A stretch of 11,715 nucleotides of DNA from assembly GCA_031258755.1 (NCBI GenBank), contig JAIRMK010000202.1, forward strand, positions 1 to 11,715, read 5' to 3'. The notes below the pieces were generated by a model. The model had not been told where the DNA came from. It saw nothing but the letters and a program-made list of their open reading frames with translations, and ran no database searches. Source of the stretch: Prevotellaceae bacterium. Its GTDB lineage: Bacteria > Bacteroidota > Bacteroidia > Bacteroidales > UBA932. Shown in pieces: positions 6,540-11,715 of this stretch. The position numbers were made by a program, and so were the translations under genes. Numbering within the stretch: the first letter of the stretch is position 1; every line of letters begins with the position of its first letter.

Positions 6540-7625
6540 TTAAAATAACCCCACAAAACTCAACCCGCCGATACTCCCGGCACGATAAGCGGCACAGGAA
6601 GGCTCTGCGTCACCCGCACCACCAATGGCGCCCGCCGCATACGACGCACAACCGGGCAATTCGGAATCCGAACCCCCAATAGCGCCCGCTACATACGACG
6701 CACAAGAAGGCTCCATGTCGCCAACACCTCCCACCAATCCGGGTATATAAGTCTCGCACTTGGAAGTCATTAAACTCAACCCGCCGATACTCCCGGCACG
6801 ATAAGCGGCACAGGAAGGCTCTGCGTCACCCGCACCACCAATGGCGCCCGCCGCATACGACACACAACCGGGCAATTCGGAATCCGAACCCCCAATAGCG
6901 CCCGCCACATAGGATGCACAACCGGAAGGCGTATCATACACATCCAAACCTCCCACAACCCCGGGATGGCAATATGCCGCATAACTAATAATGACACCCG
7001 GCGCCCCCGTTTTGTCATAGAAGGATACCAGGGTATAACCGGCAGGTAAAGGATAAGTGCCTCCGGCAGATAACAAATACGTGCGCCCCTCGTGCTTAAC
7101 CGTGAGGTCATAATTCGGCGTACCGGTAAAGGTAACCTCGTCCTTGCTCAAGAACGTCCCCACCGGCGGGTAGTTCGAAGCATACACGCAGGCGCCGTGT
7201 AGGGTACTAGCAGTAGCAGTCAACAGCTGAACGGTAGTGCTAAAACTCCCCGCACTGCGGGCATTGCCGATTATCCATACCCCCTGATCGTTGTATGACA
7301 CACGTTCCACCCGGGCAAAACCCGGAGCAGACGTTTGGATTAATGTAGCGCCCGGCAACAGCGGTAAACGCTCCATCTTGCCATTGTTGTTGTAATCCAC
7401 AAACACCCACACCGAGTCGCTCCACACATCTACAGGCATGGCGCTCTTATCCCAACTCACGTCGAAGGTCACCGTCCCGGCGTCCAACACAAGGTTTGTC
7501 ACGGTCACGCCGTTCTGCGCCGAAAGCACAAAAGGCCACAATAACAAAAACAGAAAGGCAAGCCCCTCCCTAACCCTCCCCCAAGGGGAGGGAAATGTAT
7601 TCTTTCTAAAAAATTCAGTTGTCAT
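6540..7625 (-). CDS. Exported protein with C-terminal 18-residue Cys/Gly repeats
   Basis: I do not recognise a named family for this 361-aa protein. A hydrophobic signal segment (about 22-35, LAFLFLLLWPFVL) ends at SAQ-NG. Residues 38-215 form a beta-rich exported domain with VWVFVDYNNNGKMERL, a style seen in secreted Bacteroidota proteins. The C terminus is a repeat array in which Cys recurs exactly every 18 residues (C236, 254, 272, 290, 308, 326, 344), with a degenerate first unit at C219. The pattern is C-x2-Y-x2-G-x-[IV]-G-G plus a variable seven-residue linker. Units 2-4 and 6-8 are nearly identical. The protein stops right after the last unit (LSFVGLF), with no sorting domain. The 21-residue region before the hydrophobic core is unusually long and contains PSPWGRVREGL, encoded by a palindromic repeat, so the original start may have differed. 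The FISUMP gene follows 52 nt downstream. Confidence 0.75.
   Translation of the reverse strand: MTTEFFRKNTFPSPWGRVREGLAFLFLLLWPFVLSAQNGVTVTNLVLDAGTVTFDVSWDKSAMPVDVWSDSVWVFVDYNNNGKMERLPLLPGATLIQTSAPGFARVERVSYNDQGVWIIGNARSAGSFSTTVQLLTATASTLHGACVYASNYPPVGTFLSKDEVTFTGTPNYDLTVKHEGRTYLLSAGGTYPLPAGYTLVSFYDKTGAPGVIISYAAYCHPGVVGGLDVYDTPSGCASYVAGAIGGSDSELPGCVSYAAGAIGGAGDAEPSCAAYRAGSIGGLSLMTSKCETYIPGLVGGVGDMEPSCASYVAGAIGGSDSELPGCASYAAGAIGGAGDAEPSCAAYRAGSIGGLSFVGLF
6543..6971 (-). repeat. 54-bp coding tandem repeat with 216-bp higher-order duplication
   Basis: Seven exact-length 54-bp units occupy 6920-6543, preceded by one degenerate unit from 6971. A four-unit block (216 bp) is the higher-order period: 6543-6704 and 6759-6920 are almost identical over three units (about four base differences by eye across the best 147 bp). 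This indicates recent duplication by unequal recombination or slippage. Confidence 0.9.
7562..7594. repeat. Palindromic repeat embedded in signal-peptide coding region
   Basis: CCCTCCCC (7574-7581), loop CAA, GGGGAGGG (7585-7592) form a perfect 8-bp stem, preceded by GCCCCTCCCTAA. This resembles the widespread CCCTCCCC...GGGGAGGG intergenic palindromes of bacterial genomes. Here it is read in frame on the minus strand as PSPWGRVREGL, residues 12-22 of the Cys-repeat protein. Confidence 0.65.
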
Positions 7626-7825
7626 ATTTGTTAGTTATGTTTTTATCTATTATCTAAAAGTCTTTGTTCTATTGTCTGTTTTTCCTGCCTACTGCCTCTG
7701 CTCACTGCTACTTTGCGTCCTTCCGGTACCGCCCCCTTTCTCCGTTCTCCGACAAAAGAAAAGGGCCGCCGGCTTGCAACAGATGATAAGAAGAAAGAAG
7801 AACTAATCACCAGCAGACCCTTTAT

Positions 7826-7947
7826 CAATGAACAGTTAACAATGAATAATGAACAATGTTTTCGCTTCACGCTTTACTAACTAAGAACTAAGAGTTAAGA
7901 ACTAAGAATTTCATTAATCACTAACCATTAACAATTAATCACTAATT
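7826..7947. repeat. Heptanucleotide tandem arrays, left group
   Basis: Three period-7 runs occur. The first (7826-7860) reads CAATGAA, CAGTTAA, CAATGAA, TAATGAA, CAATGTT. The second (7879-7906) reads AACTAAG, AACTAAG, AGTTAAG, AACTAAG. The third (7913-7947) reads ATTAATC, ACTAACC, ATTAACA, ATTAATC, ACTAATT. The units differ between runs but the 7-base period is strict inside each. There is no spacer-repeat alternation, so this is not a CRISPR array. Confidence 0.75.
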
Positions 7948-8048
7948 ACATATATACAATAATATCACACATCACAAATATATATTGCAACACACTGAAA
8001 ATAATTAAGAAATCAAGAAAATCAATCTCAAGTCTAAAATCGTAATTT

Positions 8049-8083
8049 TTAGTTCTTAACTCTTAGTTCTTAACTCTTAACTA
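8049..8083. repeat. Heptanucleotide array, right group (inverse of 7879-7906)
   Basis: TTAGTTC, TTAACTC, TTAGTTC, TTAACTC, TTAACTA in strict period 7. Positions 8049-8072 are the perfect reverse complement of 7882-7905 (24 bp), so the two arrays could form a long hairpin around a 143-nt loop. Confidence 0.8.
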
Positions 8084-8127
8084 AATAATGGTAGCGCGAG
8101 CCTGTAGATAATTTATTTAAATTAAGA

Positions 8128-8327
8128 GGTCTTACGAAACCAAGTATAATAAATAAATTAGGCCCACACTTGTCTTTCTTACAGTAAAAAAATTGGAGTG
8201 AAAAGAAGGAAAATGTGGGCGCTAACTTTATTCCCTATTATACTATATCAGAAAGTTCGTAAGTTTCTTAATTTAGGTACTAAAAGCGAGCGCCAACAAA
8301 CAATAAAAAGAACGAATAGCCTTTTTC
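8128..8327 (-). ncRNA. Structured small RNA, copy A (6S-like or Bacteroidales-1-like candidate)
   Basis: A transcript of about 200 nt is predicted, starting near 8327 from the promoter at 8363-8333. It shares clear similarity with a second locus at 11517-11715. The 5' part holds a block nearly identical in both copies (minus strand of 8315-8281: CGTTCTTTTTATT, then TTGGCGCTCGCTTTTA). Helices on the minus strand are CTTACGAAC (8263-8255) with GTTTCGTAAG (8140-8131, one bulged T), AGTATAAT (8244-8237) with ATTATACT (8150-8143), and GCCCACAT (8220-8213) with GTGTGGGC (8169-8162). Together they make a rod with internal loops. It has no credible ORF. The 3' end is uncertain: an 11-bp inverted repeat (8160-8150 with 8119-8109) and a GCGCTA motif (8097-8092) that could pair with the 5' UGGCGC suggest it may reach about 8088. 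The class is not proven. Confidence 0.7.
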
Positions 8328-8332
8328 ACGTG

Positions 8333-8363
8333 CAAATATAGGCACAATTTTTAAAATTCCAAA
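8333..8363 (-). promoter_or_regulatory. Promoter of structured RNA copy A
   Basis: On the minus strand, TTTG (8363-8360), a 19-nt spacer and TATATTTG (8340-8333) match the Bacteroidota housekeeping consensus perfectly. The predicted start is near 8327, 12 nt before the conserved 5' block of the RNA. The second copy has the same -7 octamer with a 20-nt spacer. Confidence 0.8.
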
Positions 8364-8462
8364 TATATGGATGTTAAAATATGTTATTTTTTTGCTTAGT
8401 AAAAAAATCAGGATAAGATAAATGGCAACGCTCGACTGCCGTGTTTATTCCGTGCGCAAACG

Positions 8463-9416
8463 CTATCGCTGTACCCACCAACGTGTGCGTAGCCGTTGTG
8501 CCATGCGGCGTACAGGAGCCGTATAGCGCTCTATTTTTTCGGCATAAATGTCGTTGATTTTTATAAGGATGCCGGTTTCTTCCACATCCCCGAAAAATGG
8601 ATTTATAGCCGTCCCGAATACCCGCATGGATGGTGAAACCTTCATGTAAGAATTGATCAACGGAGGAACATTTTCGCCCAGTGCGCGTACTTCCCGTTGC
8701 AAAATCACATAATCTTCCTTGTAATTATTTCCCACAAAAAGTTTTGTCATGTAGTCTTCATCCGTGTTGGTTTGCAAGGGATGTATGGGTGTCACCAAAT
8801 TGTCGTGGTCGGCGAAATGTTTACGCAGAAAATACAATAAAATGTTGCGCGCTTCTACGTTATACGTCACATACATGGTCACCTTTCCGAAGAAATAGTT
8901 TACTTCCGGATAGCGCAACACCAGTGCGCCCAAGCCATCCCATAAATTATCGAGCGCATAAAGCCCCTTCCTCCGCAACTGTGTACTTTGATAATTGGGT
9001 TGTACAAACGAGCGCCCCAGCTCAATGGTGCGCGGCAAATACTTGTCAATAAATTTTTCGGAAAAGGAAAATATTTCCGACGTGGCCAATTCGTGCATGG
9101 TCACATTTCCCGTGTAAATATACCGGTATCCGCCCAAGATTTCTTTTGCCTTCGGATCCCACACGATCAGTTGCTTGTAAGGATGTTCCTTGTTGGTGTC
9201 AAAATCGTCGATATCTACACTTCTTCCGGTGCCGCCCCCCGCCGTGCGAAAAGATATTTCGCGCAAGCGCCCGATCTCTAACATAATGTTCGGCGAATCG
9301 TGAGCGGTAACCACATATAATTTATTGCTTCCGTTATTTGTATAACGCACAAATTTTTCAGCAGTCAATTCATGTATGATGTCTTTTCGGTTGATGGGTG
9401 GAATTACAGCTTCCAT
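8463..9416 (-). CDS. glsB: GNAT/hemolysin-like N-acyltransferase, probable glycine-lipid synthase subunit (GlsB/OlsB-like)
   Basis: The 317-aa protein belongs to the OlsB-like acyltransferase group of the GNAT fold. In Bacteroides, GlsB transfers a 3-hydroxy-acyl chain to the amino group of glycine, the first step of N-acyl glycine lipid synthesis; ornithine-lipid OlsB is the relative. Visible family features are LEIGRLREISFR (46-57), a long acidic segment DIDDFD (68-73), QLIVWDPKAKEILGGYRYI (82-100), and IELGRSFVQPNYQ (131-143). The last hundred residues form a Bacteroidota-style extension with a basic, Trp-containing tail (RLRTRWWVQR) that could contact the membrane. It starts 23 nt after the stop of the PlsC-like partner on the same strand, which supports a two-gene lipid operon. 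Substrate choice (glycine, ornithine or other) cannot be read from the sequence. Confidence 0.75.
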   Translation of the reverse strand: MEAVIPPINRKDIIHELTAEKFVRYTNNGSNKLYVVTAHDSPNIMLEIGRLREISFRTAGGGTGRSVDIDDFDTNKEHPYKQLIVWDPKAKEILGGYRYIYTGNVTMHELATSEIFSFSEKFIDKYLPRTIELGRSFVQPNYQSTQLRRKGLYALDNLWDGLGALVLRYPEVNYFFGKVTMYVTYNVEARNILLYFLRKHFADHDNLVTPIHPLQTNTDEDYMTKLFVGNNYKEDYVILQREVRALGENVPPLINSYMKVSPSMRVFGTAINPFFGDVEETGILIKINDIYAEKIERYTAPVRRMAQRLRTRWWVQR

Positions 9417-9439
9417 ATTCGGTATAAAAAGTTAAAAAT

Positions 9440-10282
9440 TTAAGAAAGTGGAACCATGGCATAAACGTTCTCTCTTACCATCTGCGTCCATTGGTCTAAA
9501 GTCCTGTGCCTGTCAAAGGTTTGATAGGGGATAGGCTTGCCGAAATACACATTGTAGTTTGCTTTTTTCTGTTTAAAAAATTCATGAGGCAAACAAAACA
9601 TTTCAACATTCGCCTTTATTCCCAAGTGTTTTCTAAGGTTTCCAACCCGGTAAAAAAAGTTTGAGTTACGTCCGTGAAAATACACCGGTACAATGTCCCG
9701 CCGGTATTGGATGGCCTTTTGCACAAAATTACGCTTCCATGGCAAATCGGTAATTTTCCCTTTGATACGACGAGAACATAATCCCGCAGGGAAGTACAGC
9801 ACTTGCGCCTCGCGTGCGGCATAAGTGGCGTCAATGCGTGCGGCATAATCGGTCGATTGGTGGCCGTGTTTATTAACCGGCACAAACAGCGGCGCCAGCG
9901 GTTTTAAGTGCATCAGCAGATCGTTTACGATGAACTTGATATCCTTAAAACGCTTGCCGATGGCGCTCATTAGTATCAGGCCGTCGAAAGCGCCCAGCGG
10001 GTGGTTTGAGGCGAAAATATAACGCCCGTCCGCCGGAATGTCATCCAGTCCGTGAGTTGTATAATGCGCTTCCCAGTGTTGCTCGATAATGGCATTCACG
10101 AAATCAAGTCCCGCGTGATCTTTCCCATACGTATGAATGACATAATTCACTTCATTTTGATGAATAATGCGTTTGATATAATTCAGGATAAAATGCGGCG
10201 TCCATTTCAACAACATCGGATTTTTCGATGCAATAAGCTTGTCGATATTAATAAATTCGGGAATCGAAAGGTCATTATACAT
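9440..10282 (-). CDS. glsA: PlsC-like O-acyltransferase, probable glycine-lipid synthase subunit (GlsA/OlsA-like)
   Basis: The 280-aa protein is a lysophospholipid-acyltransferase-fold enzyme. Its likely role is adding the second, ester-linked acyl chain to the N-acyl amino acid made by the downstream gene product, at the inner face of the membrane. Block 1 is SNHPLGAFDG with His94 and Asp100. The spacing is H-x5-D rather than the classical H-x4-D, which I recall as normal for this 'putative hemolysin' subgroup (NHPxGxxDG). Block 3 corresponds to VLYFPAGLCSRR (161-172), and block 4 to IVPVYFHGRNSNFFY (197-211). No cleavable signal or long transmembrane helix is evident, so it is probably a peripheral membrane protein. 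It is first in the operon, with the GNAT-type partner 23 nt downstream. The start at 10282 lies about 14 nt after the predicted transcription start. Confidence 0.75.
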   Translation of the reverse strand: MYNDLSIPEFINIDKLIASKNPMLLKWTPHFILNYIKRIIHQNEVNYVIHTYGKDHAGLDFVNAIIEQHWEAHYTTHGLDDIPADGRYIFASNHPLGAFDGLILMSAIGKRFKDIKFIVNDLLMHLKPLAPLFVPVNKHGHQSTDYAARIDATYAAREAQVLYFPAGLCSRRIKGKITDLPWKRNFVQKAIQYRRDIVPVYFHGRNSNFFYRVGNLRKHLGIKANVEMFCLPHEFFKQKKANYNVYFGKPIPYQTFDRHRTLDQWTQMVRENVYAMVPLS

Positions 10283-10297
10283 GGATAAACGTCTAAT

Positions 10298-10333
10298 CTT
10301 GCAAAGTTACGTAAAATTATTTACCTTTGCAAA
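10298..10333. promoter_or_regulatory. Interleaved divergent promoters of prfA and the glsA-glsB operon
   Basis: For prfA on the plus strand: CTTG (10298-10301), a 20-nt spacer and TACCTTTG (10322-10329). For the reverse operon: TTTG (10333-10330), a 20-nt spacer and TAACTTTG (10309-10302). The -33 element of each promoter abuts the -7 element of the other, so two polymerases cannot bind at once. The region is nearly palindromic (TGCAAAG ... CTTTGCA). Confidence 0.8.
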
Positions 10334-10354
10334 CCTTATGAAGGGAATAAATGT

Positions 10355-11440
10355 ATGAGCAATAACACTATCCTTGCTAAATTAGAGGGGCTTACCGAGA
10401 AATATCAAGAAATAAGCCGCCAGATTTCTGATCCTGCCGTGATGGCAGACATGAAGCGCTATGTGGCTTTGAATAAAGAATATAAAGAGCTTGAACCCAT
10501 TGTGAAAGCGTGTGCCGATTATAAGAAAATATTACACGATCTAAATTCGGCCAAAGCGCTGTTGGTAGCGGAAAAAGATGAGGACATGCGTGAAATGGCG
10601 AAGCAGGAAATAGAACAACTCGAGGAAAAAATTCCGGTGCTGGAAGAAGAAATCAAGTTGTTGCTCATTCCGGCCGACCCGCAAGACAGCAAGAACGCCA
10701 TATTGGAAATCCGTGCCGGCTCGGGTGGCGATGAGGCCTCTATTTTTGCCGGTGATTTGTTTCGCATGTACACGAAGTTTGCCGAAAAGAAAGGATGGAA
10801 AATTACCGTTAACTCCTCGTCGGAGGGCACTGTTGGCGGGTTTAAAGAAATTATATGCGAAGTGAGAGGCTCCGGTGTGTATGGTATTCTGAAATATGAG
10901 AGCGGTGTGCACCGCGTACAGCGGGTGCCGCAAACCGAAACACAGGGCCGGGTGCATACGTCGGCGGCGTCGGTGGCCGTGTTGCCCGAAGCCGATGAGT
11001 TCGACGTTGAATTAAACATGAACGATGTGCGTAAAGATACGTTTTGCTCCTCGGGTCCCGGCGGACAGAGCGTGAATACCACCTATTCAGCCATCAGGCT
11101 TACCCATATTCCGTCGGGCATTGTGGTGCAGTGCCAGGATGAAAAATCACAAATCAAGAATTACGACAAGGCGCTGTCGGAATTGCGTACCCGTCTTTAC
11201 AATCTCGAATATGAAAAATACCTGAACGAAATTTCAAGTCAGCGTAAAACCATGGTGTCCACCGGCGACCGGTCGGCGAAAATACGCACCTATAATTATC
11301 CCCAAAGCCGCGTGACCGACCATCGTATCAACTACACCATGTATAACCTTCCCGTGTTTATGGATGGCGACATCCAAGAGGTAATTGCTCAATTGCAACT
11401 TGCCGAAAATGCCGAACGACTTAAAGATAGTGAATTATAA
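10355..11440 (+). CDS. prfA: Peptide chain release factor 1
   Basis: RF1 recognises UAA and UAG in the ribosomal A site and triggers peptide release. The 361-aa length is standard. An N-terminal coiled-coil domain (1-105) is followed by EIRAGSGGDEA (118-128), the codon-recognition segment with the PxT tripeptide as PQT (192-194, in RVPQTETQGRVHTS), and the catalytic GGQ (236-238) in SSGPGGQSVNTTYSAIRLTH. The C-terminal domain includes the family region RSAKIRTYNYPQSRVTDHRI. The tripeptide and GGQ identify RF1 rather than RF2 (which has SPF). The ATG lies 25 nt beyond the -7 box. The gene is divergent from the lipid operon, and a structured RNA locus follows it. Confidence 0.97.
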   Translation: MSNNTILAKLEGLTEKYQEISRQISDPAVMADMKRYVALNKEYKELEPIVKACADYKKILHDLNSAKALLVAEKDEDMREMAKQEIEQLEEKIPVLEEEIKLLLIPADPQDSKNAILEIRAGSGGDEASIFAGDLFRMYTKFAEKKGWKITVNSSSEGTVGGFKEIICEVRGSGVYGILKYESGVHRVQRVPQTETQGRVHTSAASVAVLPEADEFDVELNMNDVRKDTFCSSGPGGQSVNTTYSAIRLTHIPSGIVVQCQDEKSQIKNYDKALSELRTRLYNLEYEKYLNEISSQRKTMVSTGDRSAKIRTYNYPQSRVTDHRINYTMYNLPVFMDGDIQEVIAQLQLAENAERLKDSEL

Positions 11441-11457
11441 ATTTAGAACGTTTATTT

Positions 11458-11501
11458 TATATATTTTTATAATTAAAAATTTGGATTTTTAAAAATATAT
11501 A
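11458..11501. repeat. Perfect 12-bp A/T inverted repeat between prfA and RNA copy B
   Basis: TATATATTTTTA (11458-11469) and TAAAAATATATA (11490-11501) are exact reverse complements with a 20-nt loop. The loop carries the -33 TTTG of the RNA promoter, and the right arm ends 2 nt before its -7 box. It may end prfA transcription weakly or help the promoter melt; no GC-rich terminator is seen after prfA. Confidence 0.6.
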
Positions 11502-11511
11502 ACTATATTTG
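11480..11511 (+). promoter_or_regulatory. Promoter of structured RNA copy B
   Basis: TTTG (11480-11483), a 20-nt spacer and TATATTTG (11504-11511). It uses the same -7 octamer as copy A, and again places the predicted start (about 11517) 12 nt before the conserved 5' block. Confidence 0.8.
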
Positions 11512-11516
11512 TATTG

Positions 11517-11715
11517 TCAAATGTTATATCGTTCTTTTTATTATTTGGCGCTCGCTTTTATATTCTCTGTAGGAAATTTACGAACCTTATTAGATAATGA
11601 CTGGAAAAATAGCGTTGGCGTTTGCATACTCCCTTTTTACAATCCGATTTTTTTGTTAGAAAGATAGGTGTGAGCCTGATTTATTTAGTCATTGGTTTCG
11701 TAAGACCTCCTACTA
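11517..11715 (+). ncRNA. Structured small RNA, copy B (3' end at or beyond window edge)
   Basis: This is a diverged homologue of the RNA locus at 8327-8128, in opposite orientation. The conserved 5' block is at 11529-11560 (CGTTCTTTTTATT, then TTGGCGCTCGCTTTTA). The outer helix is TTACGAACC (11578-11586) with GGTTTCGTAA (11694-11703, one bulged T). The second helix is AATGACT (11596-11602) with AGTCATT (11687-11693), directly adjacent on the 3' side and separated on the 5' side by a 9-nt bulge, as in copy A (10 nt). The third helix is weaker: GGC plus CATAC with GTGTG plus GCC, joined by an internal loop. The second helix differs completely in sequence between the copies yet pairs in both. 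The distance from predicted start to the end of the outer helix is about 188 nt (about 197 in copy A). There is no ORF. The true 3' end is not visible. Confidence 0.7.

Larger units (their letters stand above)
7626..8126. other. Non-coding region upstream of the Cys-repeat gene, rich in short tandem repeats
   Basis: This stretch contains a C-rich module at about 7690-7752 that is similar to 5286-5329, and several arrays of degenerate 7-mers (7826-7860, 7879-7947, 8049-8083). Two of the arrays create a long inverted repeat. Short open frames cross it, but none looks like a protein. It should hold the promoter of the reverse-strand gene pair. The only -7-like match (minus-strand TATATTTG at 7982-7975) lacks a good -33 partner and is 350 nt from the start codon, so I do not call a promoter. 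Confidence 0.55.

Noticed and set aside
7438..7870. Open frames on both strands upstream of and overlapping the Cys-repeat gene (122 and 75 codons)
   Set aside because: The first is largely antisense to the signal-peptide end of the Cys-repeat gene, and both cross repeat arrays. Compositional bias explains them.
7826..8083. CRISPR array
   Set aside because: The period is 7 bases with no unique spacers, and no cas genes are nearby.
8109..8340. tmRNA, RNase P RNA or tRNA as the identity of the structured RNA
   Set aside because: No tRNA-like acceptor or CCA arm, no tag reading frame, and none of the RNase P core motifs that I could recognise.
9525..10282. Broken catalytic motif in the PlsC-like enzyme (H-x5-D instead of H-x4-D)
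   Set aside because: NHPxGxxDG with five intervening residues is, to my knowledge, normal for this hemolysin-like acyltransferase subgroup, so it is not a defect.
8128..11715. Composite transposon with the two RNA copies as inverted ends
   Set aside because: The copies are diverged, each has its own promoter with pairing preserved by compensatory changes, and there is no transposase between them. A duplicated RNA gene fits better.

Overview
The window looks like chromosomal DNA of a Bacteroidota bacterium, most likely of the order Bacteroidales. The reasons are: promoters of the Bacteroidota type (TTTG, about 20 nt, TAnnTTTG); an AT-rich intergenic style with short degenerate tandem repeats; a secreted FISUMP-domain protein (Fibrobacter succinogenes major paralogous domain); a DUF3108 protein next to recG; and an adjacent acyltransferase pair resembling the Bacteroides glycine-lipid genes glsA and glsB. 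I cannot fix the species.

Layout from left to right. Positions 1-183 hold the 3' end of an IS4-like insertion sequence. Two small palindromes and a promoter region follow. Next comes a tightly packed forward cluster (382-4996): recG (DNA branch-migration helicase), a DUF3108 exported protein 3 nt later, a 97-aa two-helix membrane protein that overlaps it by one base, and trkA (potassium-uptake regulator). A 333-nt gap holds a perfect hairpin of unknown role and the terminator of the genes coming from the other side. A reverse-strand pair (7625-5330) encodes two exported proteins. The upstream one has eight Cys/Gly-rich repeats of about 18 residues, and the downstream one is an Ig-like plus FISUMP protein.

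Positions 7626-8462 are non-coding. They hold several arrays of degenerate 7-mers, a 24-bp perfect inverted repeat and a structured RNA locus. A reverse-strand glsA-glsB-like operon (10282-8463) follows, transcribed divergently from prfA (peptide chain release factor 1) through two interleaved promoters. Downstream of prfA, at the window edge, is a second copy of the same structured RNA with the same promoter architecture.

The most notable observation is this pair of RNA loci (about 8327-8128 on the minus strand, and 11517 to at least 11709 on the plus strand). They have diverged, yet share a near-identical 5' block, the same spacing from a TTTG/TATATTTG promoter, and helices at equivalent positions. 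One helix is kept by compensatory changes (AGTATAAT/ATTATACT in one copy, AATGACT/AGTCATT in the other). They may belong to a known Bacteroidota RNA class (a 6S-like RNA or the Bacteroidales-1 motif) or be undescribed; I cannot tell without a covariance search. Also worth a look are the Cys-ladder repeat protein with its recent 216-bp internal duplication, a palindromic repeat lying in frame within its signal-peptide region, and the FISUMP protein's lectin-like C terminus.
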